A DNA stretch of 64,000 nt. Origin: Trichostrongylus colubriformis (taxonomy: Eukaryota; Nematoda; Chromadorea; Rhabditida; Trichostrongylidae). Location of the stretch: positions 14,181,863 to 14,245,862 of the forward strand of contig OZ022256.1 in NCBI GenBank assembly GCA_963978905.1, given 5' to 3'. The notes beneath the pieces were generated by a model. That model made no database searches. It was not told the origin of the DNA and saw nothing but the letters and a program-made list of their open reading frames with translations. A program made the position numbers and the translations under genes. The first letter of the stretch is position 1. Every line of letters begins with the position of its first letter. This document shows positions 1 to 12,485 of the stretch, in pieces.

Positions 1-1169
1 GACGGTTTTCACGATTGGCTGGGTTTCAGGGAGAAAATCACTCACATTGTTATTTGGTGAAAGAGCTCTCCGGGCAGCCGACATTCACGAGACTGAACTA
101 GCAGATGATCAAGCTCTTTGGACATAGTATGTCTAGATATGAGAAAGGCCTAAGAAGTAACTTAATAGAGGAATTTCCAAGGACTGGTCTAAGGGACTGA
201 TGTAGGCCAGAGGATCTGCGAAATTCCAGAATTTGTTCGGCTCCATGAGCCGTATGCTTCTGTCTGAGATACAGGAGGTGCTAACGTTCCCGCAATCACC
301 ATAGGAACAGCAAAATTCAAAAATCATCGGAGGACCCATCCAAACAGAAAATGAAGTTTTACATTGTATAGATGTACTAGATTCGCATACTCGATTTCTT
401 GAAAAAAAGGAAACATTGTAGCTTATGAGAGATCCCAGGAAGAGTCTTGAGAGATCTAGAACAGCTTCAAATGGAGTGAGGCTTGAGCCAAAATTACAGG
501 GAAATATTTCGATGTCCCATCTTCTTTGGGAGTGTAGCAGTGCTTAATACCCGCCCGAGCCCCTCACTCGCGCCACTGTCTGACACGGTAGACATATATA
601 GACATGGATGAGCGAACCACAGACGGTCATGTTGATGGTGATATTTTCTACAGTATAACCGCTCCCAAGCCGATGTCCCTCCTTGAGCAATAGTCCGAGA
701 GTTTGCTATTGAAAGTTCATATGTTTCATCAGTGTGTGAGACTTGACAATGAGAGAGCAACAGATTGGTTTACAAGAGAAGGGGCTTCATCATGAGGTGG
801 GGGTGTATGCCGTTAGAACACAAAATTCTTGTAGTGCACGATGCGATGAGTGCGAGCTAGGGGAGCTGTATTAGTTGGATCTTGAAATGATTAGGCCTAA
901 ACGCCTAAAGTAAATCATAGGATATCCTCATCTTTGAAACGCGACTAAGACAGTGCCTATGTCACTCGTTCCCGTTGCATGGCAGATACCATAACGCGAA
1001 TTTCTGTCCCAAAGGCGGACACGAAGGAGGTGGATGATCTCTTTCGAATTTGCATAATACGAAGGGTTTTGCTCAAGAAATCGTTACATCCACCTCTCTC
1101 ATTCTCTAACCTTCGCCTGGAAATCCCCTTGCTCCGTTCAAGGCAGTAATAAGATTAACTCCGGTCAGA
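1..1169. other. No gene recognised
   Basis: I see no frame with a recognisable domain and no convincing exon chain with splice signals on either strand. Base composition is mixed. Short open frames here look like chance. Confidence 0.5.
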
Positions 1170-1490
1170 ATGTGAAAAATATTACTGGCTATGAATGTTG
1201 AAGTGCTCAGTAGAATGAATGTGAAGAAAAAACGAAAAGAAGCGGTCGAAACCCGAAAATAAGACCCCCTTATCGCCCTTAATACTCAAAAGTGGGCCAG
1301 CTAATGAAGGAGGGGTGAGCTGGGACAAAATATCGGCATTCGTTGAAAAATATGCCTTCTTTAAAGCTCAGGTGCGCTCCTGTCACCTGGAATTTCCATA
1401 CAGACTTCCCAGACCCGTGGCTTTTATTTGCGTAACTTACATCAAGAGGTCTTATAACCCACTTTTTCCTTACCACTGCCTTTGACTTTG
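1170..1490. repeat. Dispersed repeat family F2, copy 1
   Basis: This stretch contains the ordered phrases GAAGTGCTCAG, AAACCCGAAAATAAGACCCC, CACCTGGAATTT, CTTCCCAGACCCGTGGCTTTT and TAACTTACATCAAGAG. They recur in the same order at 45300-45640 and partly at 42330-42640 and 42690-42870. The family is about 300-350 bases long. No terminal repeats or coding capacity are evident, so the class is unknown. Confidence 0.6.
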
Positions 1491-2393
1491 TTTCCCTTCC
1501 TACGCAACGTACAGAGCACCGCGATCAGTTTAGGTATATGCACTCAAATAAGGAAGTCATCACGAAAAATCGAATATTAGAGAATAAGCGTGCACATTTG
1601 GGCAGCTTTATGGGAGAACGGGCCATAAAGGGAGGGAAGAGGCACACTACAACGGTTCGTAGGACGGGAATGATGAAATCGTGTTTTTGCACAGGAGGCA
1701 CGTTCGATAATAACATAGCTTTCATGGCAATTATACATTTAATTATATATTTCGCCTGCCGCACAATATTAAAAATGAATTGACGATGAGAACGCGTGAG
1801 GCTGCTTTCCCGCCGAGATAAGGTAAGTAACCAAGGGTTAAGCAGCATGACTCGTGTTAATATCTACGAGCTGTGGTGACCTTTATAGAATTTACTATTC
1901 GAGCGGAAGGAGCGGAAGTAGCGGAAGTACGTCTGAACGCGTTTGTCGCAACGCTTTGACGACCACGTCAACGACGACTGAGTGTCCTTTCTGACTGACG
2001 AAGGCAGTCAGCGCTCTTGACCACAATCGCCGTCAATGGATGAATCACAATGGTATTCAACTAGAAAGAAAGGTAAAACGTGTATTGCGGCACACACACA
2101 CAAAAACCGCCACAAAAGTGGCATTGTTACGTGAAGACAACGATAAGACCGTAATCACAATAGATAAATCTGATTGGATGTTCAGGACAACCACATATTG
2201 AGGAGCTCCTCGGATCACAGACAAGCCTCCGTCGAGGAATTCACAGCGGGGCCGTATTTAGGGTTGGAAGGATATGTATTTTTGAAATTTTCCTTGGCTC
2301 CCATACATTCTTATGGAGGTTCAAAGCCTGTTGGTCGATTTCTAAAAAAAACGTCAATTGATAGTCGTACCTGTACTCCACTGCGGAGCGCTT
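1491..2393. other. No gene recognised
   Basis: Nothing recognisable. There is a small GGAAGTAGC run near 1905-1925 and a short CA repeat near 2091-2101. Confidence 0.45.
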
Positions 2394-2519
2394 GATAGGG
2401 CGTAGCCTACGGACATGGGTGAGTGATGCGAAAAGTGCGTAGCAAGAGTGGGAGTGTGCGTGGCGGAGTGAGAGAGTAGCATACCCCCTCATCCAAGTCC
2501 TTAGGCTACGCCCTATCAG
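2394..2519. mobile_element. Short palindromic MITE-like element
   Basis: About 26-base arms face each other: TGATAGGGCGTAGCCTACGG at the left end and CCTTAGGCTACGCCCTATCA at the right end, with a GC-rich, GTGnG-rich middle of about 75 bases. GCGCT lies immediately left and GGCGCT immediately right, which may be a target duplication but is offset by one base. There is no coding capacity. The superfamily is not assignable from this copy alone. Confidence 0.6.
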
Positions 2520-4495
2520 GCGCTACGAAATGGACTGTGGTTATTAAGCAGCAGTGGTTTCGATGGCTCGAGTTTAAAACAGCGATCGACAGTTTCAGAT
2601 GCGTCGATCGAGAAGAGGTCGCATAGGAGAAAAGAAAGGAAGGTAAGGTATTTCATGATTTCAAAGAGATCGACGAGCCAAGACCACCTCTTTAAAAGGG
2701 TTCATATTTTCGAAAATTTCCATCGACGTCGGGCTTGCCTCTGCTTTGAACAACACGTTGTGAAGCAACAGATAAGGTGGGACGACACAGCCTAGGCAGA
2801 CAAAATGAAGCGCTATCTTATCAAACTCCATTATCGGTAAGCGCAAACACACATAAACGCACTATTTTTGAGTATTTTTAGCACCGTATTCACGTGAAAT
2901 ACACCCAGATGAGTTCAGAAAACTAAAAAGGTCTCAAATGAGGGCAGAAGACACTCGCCTGGACCGCCACTGCAAAGCTAATTGCAAGGACGCGTTGCCA
3001 AGCGAATTCGCTACTGCCCCTTTGGCATAAATCAGGATACATATACCTGATGTGAAAAGGACAATTAGTCACTGAAGAAAACCAGAAAACAATTCCAGGT
3101 GAAGAACAGGATCCTCGGACCTCTTATCACCACGAAAACACCATTCACCAAGCGTTATCAGCTCAAGTCGTTAAATATTAGACTTTGATAAGGTTTTATA
3201 ATGGCGGTGTAGTGTGATGAAACAGCAATTCGACCGATTATTATACCATAAACGTTTGGCTACGAGCCAAGTCGACTTTTTCAACCACGATGGTTGTTGG
3301 GCCACGTGTAGTAAGAATGAACAACGATGATGACGAATAAAGGCATTCGAACCGTCGCCACGTTGGAAAACATCTCGGGGAAACAACCAACAGCACCAGG
3401 CGTTCTCAGCACAGCCCTAGCAATGTGACCTTTAAATGCTATGTGGAATCGTTCCATGCGCCATCGCTGGAAGCACATAAGAAAAGTAAGGACTAATAAT
3501 TGAAGAAGCGGTGGCAATCAAGCTCGAGGAAACAGGCCTTTCTAGTATGTCCCCTAAAGGGTAGCTGCCGTCGCGTAACCCCTTTACCGCCAAAGATCCA
3601 CGTTAAGCGATGTAGCTGCTGAAAACTTGTGGAAATTGAAACTTTCTAAGCACACTTCGTGGTGATAAGGTTATTCGACATATCTCTTGATTCAGTACGA
3701 CTTTTTTGTTCAGGCAGACATTTAAGTTGCACTTATTGTGCCGCTACGATGCGTCCGTGGAGCTACATTAGCTCGAAGCTAATTGTAAGCTAACCACGCC
3801 CAGCAGACCTTCTATTGATCATATGGGCTGCTCTAGGCCCTAGCCTGAAAGATTAGAGGAAGAGGTTGGAGGATGAGCAGCTGATTTGCAACATCCGGCA
3901 GAAAACGGAATGAAAACTAGTAAACATTAACAAAAAATTAAAATTGTTCGATACCTATAAAACACTATTCGTTTAGCACAAGCCATAGAATATGATTTTA
4001 ATGCAGTTGAAAGTAGCTGGAACTTCACCAGGTTGCATTTGGTTTGCTTAATCTCTTGCAGGGAACAGGAAGGTTCTAGCTAGTGTCACGATCTTCCTTA
4101 TAAATGCTGTCGACAGTGAATGCCCCAGATGACAAAGATTCGGAATAGGAAGCAACGATTACACAGACAGCACTAGCTATAAGTAATCCACGGGAAACAA
4201 TCAACGTGAAGTGTATGAGAGTAGTAAAGTGTACGGGTTAACTCTGAACTGCGCCATGGTTTCGAATTCCATTGGAGATTTATTGCGTGACAAGATGAGA
4301 GGAGCATATAGTGTTCAGCACTAACAGCATGCGCCCCATAAGTATCACCGGCCCCGTGGTCCATGTGATTTTTGCGGTTCACATTGATTCCATTTCCAAT
4401 CAGGGCAGCAGAAAAACTGATTTTATTGTCTGCGAAGGCAAATATTGTTCTGTGAAAAACGTTAAGAAACGAAACGAAGCGTGGAGAGATCCGTA
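2520..4495. other. No gene recognised
   Basis: Nothing recognised on either strand apart from short chance frames. No repeats shared with the rest of the window were noticed. Confidence 0.45.
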
Positions 4496-4897
4496 ATGGA
4501 CCACACGCGGCCGCATCACCCCAAAGATCCGAGTGGTTCCGATCCATATGTCAATGATGGGGTCTCTTCCACAGAAATCAGTGAAGATGATATTTCTTCT
4601 CCGCTGATGAACTACATGATTCTTTCCTTTTTATGTCTAGCAACCATTATAGTCATCCTTCCTGTTGCCTTCATCGGAAAAGTGTTTGTTTACCAACTTG
4701 TGGTGTACCATTGTTTACGTGCAGATTGTGTGACCCCAAGTAGAGCTCAAATAGAGTGGAAGCAGATGTATTTTTTGTCACCACAATCTCAGAGACATGC
4801 TAGAAACACTTATTTATTAATAGCCTCTATTTGTCTAATCATTGAAGCATGGAAAGCCGTTACGCGTAAAGAGGATGGCAAAGTGTATCTCGGCTGA
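4496..4897 (+). CDS. Hypothetical frame with a membrane-like segment
   Basis: The frame runs 133 codons from an ATG at 4496, with an in-frame stop about 30 bases upstream. Residues 1-38 are polar and acidic (VSSTEISEDD). Residues of about 39-70 form a strongly hydrophobic stretch (MNYMILSFLCLATIIVILPV) that could be a membrane helix, and a second, weaker hydrophobic segment lies near residue 110. Hydrophilic acidic leader followed by helix is unusual for chance sequence. A possible short intron exists at about 4682-4724 (GTGTTT..GTGCAG), in which case the protein would end soon after the helix. I recognise no family, and it may be one exon of a larger gene or noncoding. Confidence 0.3.
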   Translation: MDHTRPHHPKDPSGSDPYVNDGVSSTEISEDDISSPLMNYMILSFLCLATIIVILPVAFIGKVFVYQLVVYHCLRADCVTPSRAQIEWKQMYFLSPQSQRHARNTYLLIASICLIIEAWKAVTRKEDGKVYLG

Positions 4898-6943
4898 TTC
4901 TGTTTCAGTAAAAACAATGTGCAATTCTAAGAGGGCGATTTTCTGATCCTCCAAAGTATGTTCCATGACGACCAACTTTTTGCAGAGAGTTGGTTTTTAC
5001 TTCTACCTCGACTCACAGTATCAAAAGTGCTGAAGAGACAAGCTGTCTATGCCAGCTCAAAGCTCTAAACACGCATTCCAGCTCGAGTGAGTTGATACAT
5101 CCACGGATCATGCATGTGGTAACGCCGCTGCTTGCCGCAACATCACTTCTCCGCGCCTGTTGCTATTTAGCTGAAATACAATTTCCACATGTTCTATAAG
5201 TCTCCGATTTGATTAACTAGGCACACTAAAAATTGCCTCAAAAAAAATTTTTTCGACGTGCGTTGAAATTGAATTGCGTGACCTATTCGCTTTCTAAATT
5301 GCCGCATCCTATACATCTTTCGAGAGGACTACTAAAGGAGACAAATCCCTCTGAAACCCAAAAAGACTGAAAAAAAATCCAGGACAACAAGAAATGAATC
5401 AGTGACTAAAGTGCCTGAAGACTACACTGCCCTTGAACAATCTGATCTCAATCGATTGATCCGAGGTTTCTATTCATAAGATCACTTTCTAAGTGTCAAA
5501 CTTGTTCAAAAGGTAGGGAGCATTGATCTAAATGCAAGTCGGTTCCTAGGCCTTTGCGCATTCAACGTTTCTGCGATTGCAAAACAAATGGGAATGCATG
5601 GCACATACTAATCGGATTGGAACCTTGGTCAAACACTTACATTATCTCCTTTTTCAGTGAATCGAGAGTATAATATTAGAACGCGAGCAGCAGCAAAACA
5701 ATAAAATTCAGCAAAAACGTGTTTGAGTGATTATTCACGGCCTTTTCATCATCGCAATCAAGGACTGCTTCCCACTTGGTAATCGTCAAAACGTCAATTT
5801 TTACTGCAGAAAAATGCGACAATAAAAAGCCGCATTAGTTGTGCACTAACCTACTATAAAAATGAAACCTCGACAGATATGGGGATATGGGTTTAATGAA
5901 TCCCTGCAAATACCGGAATGGTTTCTAGTGCAGCGGTCAGTGAGCATTTAAGTTTCAATCATTTATTTAAGTAATGGGCTTTGGGGTTTTATTATTTTTC
6001 CATCAAACACGTATAGTAATGGTTACGCTGTGTAACATTGGCCGAAGCCAGCTCTTTCTAAAAGGTGAGACAAGAGACTTAATTCCAGCCGCGTTCTAAA
6101 CTGAATACTATGCTCACTCGCGCTTCCATCTTCACAATCTTCTACCTTTTTTCAATACTTACTTCTGTATTTGGCTTTCTTTAGTAGGTGCCGCAAATAA
6201 ATAAGAAATATGAGCAGCAGTCAAAAGATGCAAGAAAGCTCAGACAGTGTATCCTGAATGCTATAAACACCGAAAAAGGACATCCTCTGAGCATATTATT
6301 CATATAAAGTAGAGGTGAGCGTTTCCAAAGAAAAACAGAGACCAATGAAAAAACTGTTGAAAGAAATACCAAACTAAAAACGAAGAAATAATAGAGCCAC
6401 ATATTTAAAATATCAAGTTTAGAGAAATTAAGTATTAAACTTAGTACCATATCAGGTGGTACGGTATGACCAGAAGGGTAATTTCTTCATGAAGTGAAAA
6501 AAACACGTACAAGGATTTTCTTGATTATTTCGAACCTTGAACAGCGGCTTAGTTCGAAGAAAACCATGAAGGCAAAAAGAGATCCTCAAGCGACATATCC
6601 ATCGTTACGGTTCCTGTTGCTGTGATCGAAGACATCCTGATCAAACAAGCCGGTAAATCAATTACAGACTCATTCAGGAATATAAAAAAACCGGCTTACA
6701 TGCACAATTTCGTGTCAAAGGATGAAGATGATCAAAGGGCAAAGCTCTAGCCATTGATTGATTCATTTTTGAGAAATATCTCGCACTTTACTTTCAAAAA
6801 TCGGTGCTTATTTCATAGGACTTAGGCTATAATTATTTAAAGGAACCAGTCGATATCCAGATTAGAGTTTTCATTTTCTAGACATTAATTTCCAATCCAC
6901 TGACCCTACAGGAATTGTGGACTCCGGTTTATCAAATGCGTTC
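4898..6943. other. No gene recognised; AT-rich
   Basis: AT-rich sequence with no recognisable protein domain or shared repeat. It is probably intergenic or intronic. Confidence 0.45.
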
Positions 6944-7010
6944 TGTTGCGGGATTCGAAACCCGGACTAGGTTAATGGCGGTGACGCCACTTGCCATTAC
7001 ACCACCAACA
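6944..7010 (-). repeat. tRNA-related SINE head
   Basis: Read on the minus strand, the 67 bases have pol III-like internal promoter boxes: an A-box-like TGGTGTAATGGC and a B-box-like GGTTTCGAATCCC. TGTTG at one end can pair with CAACA at the other. The T-arm folds (CGGG/CCCG) but the anticodon arm is atypical. This is the pattern of a tRNA-derived SINE rather than a working tRNA. TGTAATGG is shared with the units at 54 and 55.2 kb. Confidence 0.45.
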
Positions 7011-9079
7011 AATGAGTAGCACCCGCCACACATATGAATGAAGCTTAAAATGTGAAGCATGAGGAGGGTTCATCTAAAACTCCGCATTTTGAATTGTTAG
7101 AAGTAGTTCAACCGCATCGCTCCTCTAAGGAATCCGTGACACTGCCACGGGCCTCAAAAATTTCCGAAAAAAGTATCGAAAATTCGTGAAATCTTAATAA
7201 TCAGTGGAACTGAAAAACACATAAAGTGCACATAAGCTACTGAAAATGTCCGGAAGTACTGCCTTGCAACAACTCATGAGCAAGGGAAGGGATCGAAAAA
7301 AAATCAGTAATTCGGACAAAGCAGAAAGCGCGGAAGTCTTCTTAGTCCCCATACGACATAAAAGTTCTTAGATATCGACTAAGAAGTTCAAGATCATTTT
7401 TCCAAAAGAAAAATTGCTGGATTTTCTTGAGCAATATTGAGTATGTAATGGGCCACAAGGGCTGTACACCACTAGATGTAAACAAAAAAAGCAATTGTAC
7501 TAAGCTGAAAGGCGTTGATGAAAATTGCCATGTAAAAGACCAGTCACTCGCCCGGAATCAAAAGTGTCGTTGTCGGGCAGTGCCAGCAGCAGCCGCAGCA
7601 TGTTTGGAGCCGCTCTCCGACTTCTGAATCGCTGTGCCACGCCCCCATTCGTCGCTGCCGTCGCCGTTTGAACGGCAGCAGCAGGCGAACGTGCTTTGTG
7701 CCGGGGAAGCGGCAACGGTACCGGTGGCTGCTGAATACAGCGCTATGTACAGCGCCATGTGTCCAGGTGAACACATCAGTAGGACACTCGCCTCAATCAG
7801 ATCCCATCCAACTGAGCAAATATTTTGCAGAAGTACCAAACATGGAGCTATTATCTATATTTGCAATCAACATCTGAACCAACATCCAGAGGACAATCAC
7901 CACGAAATCAGCAGCAGCAGCTCCATCGCAGACATCGCGTTTGTGGCTGGTTGGCCAATCAACAAGGGTATTCATTCGCTGTCTGATGTTCACCTGAAGG
8001 GCCGATTAGTAGTTAATCGAGTAAAGAACATCGTAGTTATGCAAGTGATGATTGGTCAACGAGGCTAACGGAATAGCCATTTATGGATTATAATAGCACA
8101 TCATTGGAATAAAATTTAATGTGCAAACGGACCATCATCAATAGCCATTTCCCACAGCTACGACCGATCGTAGCAATCTATACGATTTCCCACAACACTG
8201 AATAGTCATCGTAGAAGGAAGAGTGTCAAATCACTGGCTTAGCTGATTGACCGATAATTCGAGATTTCCGTTCGAGCTAAAACGTCCGATCGACGACTGC
8301 TTCCTTGTGAGGGGTATTTATAATGGCTAATATTTCTACTATGACCAAATTTGGACAGATTCAGACCCACCGAATTTCATATGACCAAATGCTTCATCAG
8401 GTTCTGTAAAGCTATAGGCACCAAGCTGTTTCACCGGCGGTCATGTCGCTCGCGGGTAACGCCACGGTCTCCACATCTGCAGCTCTGACCCCCTCCTCTG
8501 TGCCTGATAGCCGCGACTGCGAGGGATGGGGTCAGAGCTAGTTTCCCGAAGGAGTAAGAGAGAGAAGCTCTCAGGTGGATCATAAGCGCTGCTGCCCAGC
8601 AACGCACAGAGCGATGCGAGCAGCCCTTAACAGAAAGAGTGGGCCCTATTTGGCCCTGGAAGGCTAGAACACGTGTTTTAAAGGGTGGGAACCCCGTTCA
8701 AATTTGAAGGAGTGGTCACACCAAAGCTATTCTACTCGTAGGCATGACGAAGAGGAAGCATCGGGAAACTACGAAATCACATGACATCATCTGTAAATAT
8801 AATTTTTGTTCATATAATATTTGAATGTATATTTAATCTATTTCCAGCTACCCCTTATTTGATTTATATTTTTCAGATTCAATTACGCTCTCTCACCCTA
8901 CACTCGATGACAAATATAGAGACCACACACCAAGGCAAGAGATAGTTACTACAAACCCTGCGAAGCTCATCCATCGTTATCTAGCAGGGAGGAATGTGTC
9001 ACGCTCCTATCCCTAACTCCAGAAGAGGTGATCCTTACACACAGAGCACTAAATTCTGGGAGAGGACCGCATTGCAGAC
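7011..9079. other. No gene recognised; CAG-rich patch
   Basis: A GC- and CAG/CAGC-rich patch at about 7570-7940 leaves frames open on both strands, which is expected from composition. No domain is visible. The remainder holds nothing I recognise. Confidence 0.4.
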
Positions 9080-9278
9080 TACTTTCTGGAGCGGGTTATG
9101 ACTCGGTAACATTTCTCGACATATTTGGCATCAAAGGTACTGAAATGAGAGAAGCGAAGAAAAGCTAAGTGAAAAAGTACTTTCTGGAGCGGGGTCTTAT
9201 GACTCGGTAACATTTCTCGACATATTTGGCATCAAAGGTACTGAAATGAGAGCAGCGAAGAAAAGCTAAGTGAAAAAG
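9080..9278. repeat. 98-base tandem duplication
   Basis: Two head-to-tail copies, 9080-9177 and 9178-9278, begin TACTTTCTGGAGCGGG and end AAGCTAAGTGAAAAAG. They differ by a 3-base insertion (GTTATGA versus GTCTTATGA) and one substitution (GAGAGAAGC versus GAGAGCAGC). Near identity implies a recent duplication. No coding meaning is evident. Confidence 0.9.
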
Positions 9279-9624
9279 CCAGTTATGGAAAGGTGATCTC
9301 TGGGGCTCGTCGAACAGAGCGTCCTTGAAGTCTTTATCGCAATCTTATCACGCCTAGTTCAAGCTGAAGCGCTTCACTGGCTGAGTTGCTGAGAGGGCGG
9401 AGCAAGGCGGCGGTTTGTTGGTGTAGCCCCTCGCTGTCTGCATCTACCGCGCAGTAGCTAGCTATGCAGAGGGGATGAAATAAAAGGAGTGGGAAGGGGT
9501 CCAGTCTCTCGCGTTTCAACCGTTTTCTATCGTTGGATGCGGACTAGAACACTTTGACTGGGTGGCTGTCGGCAGCCACAGCTTTTAGCGCGTCGTGGAT
9601 TCACAACGGATGCACAAGGCACAG

Positions 9625-9993
9625 CACTCTTTACCCAAAGCAACCCCACCATCTCGCCAACTGATCGAGGAGACGATTTCTGGAAGAACTCTCGATTTGC
9701 CTGCAAATTGGACCCTGAGGTAGTTCGACCCGTATAGCACGGTTGTGAGACTTGTTTAGCGCTTCCCTGGCACCTGCGCCAAAATGGGGTGGATTATCAA
9801 AGTCGCAGAAAACTTGTGCCAAAAAGCTGGTTGATCTCTCGAGCAAGAATATCGCACCACTTCGCAAAAGGAACATAAACAAAGTCGAATTAGCCCGGTA
9901 TAGAAGTTTGCAGCCAAATCAAAAGGTCTTCCAGGGCTTACCTCTTCAACCACATCCAATGGCGAGGTGGTGCGGTTGCTTTGGGCGAAGAGT
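9625..9993. mobile_element. Old palindromic element
   Basis: Diverged inverted arms of about 100 bases face each other. The left arm has ACTCTTTACCCAAAGCAACC, CACCATCTCGCCA, TTCTGGAAGA and CTGCAAATT. The right arm read in reverse has ACTCTTCGCCCAAAGCAACC, CACCACCTCGCCA, CCTGGAAGA and CTGCAAACTT. Mismatches and small indels show age. No target duplication was resolved and no coding capacity was seen. Frames on both strands here are products of the palindrome. Confidence 0.55.
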
Positions 9994-10390
9994 CCCAAAA
10001 CAACTGCAGCACGCGTGACGCAATTCGTGTGCCGCGGTGACCTTATTCGGATGTCCTGACCCACAACCCGGTTGACATCTACCAGGGTCGCAGTGCCGTT
10101 GTATATATGGAGCATTCAATTTCAAATCGAAAAACTTGAAAAAATTGAAGAAGTTGTAAGGAAATCGTGGCTGTATTTGTTTTTTTTTTTTGATGCACAG
10201 AGTTGAGCTGTCCGATTTTCGGCATGCACGGCGATGGCTACGAGTTAGGGAAACCGCAGTCTTGTTTTTGAAGGGATGACGGTGTCCTGTACCTCATTTC
10301 AGGCGCAACGCCAAGACCAGTACGGGTCCCTGGCTCATGTTCATCGCGTCCTATGTCATAAGCTTACGCGAAGTTTTCAGCCTTGAAGAC

Positions 10391-10843
10391 ACCAGAAGGG
10401 GGTAATTTTGGCTTACGGTAGAACAGACGTAGTGTGGACGAGTTTGAGTGGCCGCCATTGCACAAACTCGCTAATTTGACGCCTCGGCATGGTGCCAAAA
10501 GAGATGTTTCTATTAAAAATGTGTTTTTCCTTTACTTTTTACTTTATTCTTTCTTATATTGTTTCTAGATGTACTTACATGAATGCTTATGTAGTTGGAA
10601 ATGGCCACTCCACTGCGCTGGGAGTCAGGTGCTACAACTAACGTTGGCCCACGGCCCGTCTCCTACAGCGGACAACTCGGAATGGATGCGCTGATGCGAA
10701 TGGGATGCGAATACACACCGCAGCGTCGCGCTTTTGAGTCCGGGTTTTTTCGCCTATTATCCTTGCACCTTGAGTGTTCATTACAGAATGCTCATTTCTT
10801 TGCAACTTCCTCTTGTTTCGGACCCCCTTCCGGTTCCTTTAAG
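10391..10843. repeat. Interspersed repeat, copy 1 (partner at 60391)
   Basis: These 453 bases match 60391-60847 over their whole length at high identity. Both begin ACCAGAAGGGGGTAATTTTG and end CCGGTTCCTTTAAG, and flanking sequence diverges abruptly at both ends. A shorter, diverged relative of the first 80 bases follows a tRNA-like head at about 55280, so this may be the body of a SINE-like family. No open frame is conserved between copies in a way that suggests a protein. Confidence 0.85.
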
Positions 10844-12070
10844 GTACTTAACTTCAGAGCTGCAATTCATTGTACGCTTCATTGCGCGTCCGGTGGACGC
10901 TCCAGTGCACATTAATGCACGTCAACTGTTTGTCCATTGCATACTGTCAAGAAAAAATTGCTGCGTGGCCAAAAAAAGAGGCGGGAATGGAAGCCGCACA
11001 AAATTGCTCATATAGTTCAGCACCAGCCTAAACTTTCTTATTCCTCACACATAAGCCGCTTCTAGCAGAGTTTTCAATTATCTAAATAATACGAGCCACT
11101 TAATGTAAATATTTTCAAAGCGGACATAGACGCCAGTATGGACTCCCTTGTGAAAGAGGCAAAGGAAAGAAGGGCAAGATGGCTTTCAGCTGATCAGACT
11201 TATTGGCATAAGCCATACTTTCCCCCTATAGCCAACAAGATCATCCTTTCAAGATAGATAAATTAGTAACAGACAGGTCTAGGGGGATAAATGCGCTGAT
11301 CTAAACACCGGTTGGCCTCCACAATTCATTGGGCTGAACGCATTCACCTGCCACCAAAATTCTAAGTAGGACTGGAATGCATGGGGCATCCCACAGAAGG
11401 AATATGAACCGAGATCCTTCATCATTGTCCTTGGTATTGTGTGGAGCTTACTTGCCCCTCCTCAAGAGCACAGAGGGAGGTTATCTCTGGGTTTGACTTC
11501 CGTCTAAGGATTCGTGCAAAGCAGAAATATAACTGCATAATTTCTTGCCCCCACTTGCATCTGTTTAATAAAGTTTTATTATCAATAGTAATACGATTAA
11601 TTTCTACAACTATGTTCCGTGATGATCAAAATGTTTAGAATAAGAGTCACACAAAGAAATGACCTACTTTTCTGTTTATCCTGCAGCAGCAGCAGGTTGT
11701 TATACAAAATGCAAGAATTTTCTGGTATTGAATAATTAACGATTTTTCTCGAAGAACAGGTGATTAAACAGTAGAAACTTTGACAAACCACTTTTTAGAT
11801 TTGTTAGGTCATTCTTCATCATACACAAGCAACTGCAACACTGGTCACAGCCTAGCTTGTATCCTGTGCTATCACAAAATGACACACCCCCTCACACTCT
11901 TTACCATCTTATTTTGCTTACTTATGAGGGGCTTGACGTGGGCCTACCACCATGGTCATTCAGCTGTTCAGCGAGTGCACAGAGCCACAGACAGTCGTGG
12001 TTCGAGACGGAGACATCGGAGTAACGGGATGGACCCCGTTTCCCTATTCGCACACATTCCAGCTTATTCA
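10844..12070. other. No gene recognised
   Basis: Nothing recognised on either strand. Confidence 0.45.
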
Positions 12071-12485
12071 AGGAATCGTCCACGAAAAATGAGTTTACTG
12101 CTACCCATATACTTGTGTTGTATTTGCCTGATGTGGGCCGCATACGAAGTTTCACTCGAAAAAATGTGAATCTGGCTGAGATACAACTCCCCAAATTCTC
12201 GGCTGGGTGGGCGGAGCCTCCGAGTAAGAGTTCCGTTCCGTGGCTGAGAACGTAGAACGGTACTGTTTACGCAACTCTCTGCCCCTACATTGCGTCTCCG
12301 ACCGCGGCGGACGACGGGGTGGGCGGTTGCTCGGAGGCCCCACCCACCCGGCCGAGACTTTGTGGTGCTGTATCTTAGCCAGGTTCAGATTTTTGCGCGT
12401 GAAACTTTGCATGCAGCTCACATCAGGAAAATACAACATGAATATATGGGTAACAGAAAAACTCATCTTTTCGTGGACGATTCCT
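12071..12485. mobile_element. Palindromic MITE family P1, copy 1
   Basis: Inverted arms of about 155 bases (about 12071-12226 and 12330-12485) start AGGAATCGTCCACGA and mirror at TCGTGGACGATTCCT. Each arm carries TACCCATAT, GGGCCGCAT or its mirror, AAGTTTCAC, and an inner GGGTGGGCGGAGCCTCCGAG motif. The GC-rich centre contains CTCCGACCGCGGCGGACGAC. Related copies lie at 30332-30764 and 44114-44723. There is no transposase, and clear target duplications were not resolved. The transcript would fold into a long hairpin. Confidence 0.85.

Noticed and set aside
7544..8068. Overlapping open frames on both strands (up to 144 codons)
   Set aside because: Explained by GC/CAG-rich composition. Frames are open on both strands and no domain is visible.
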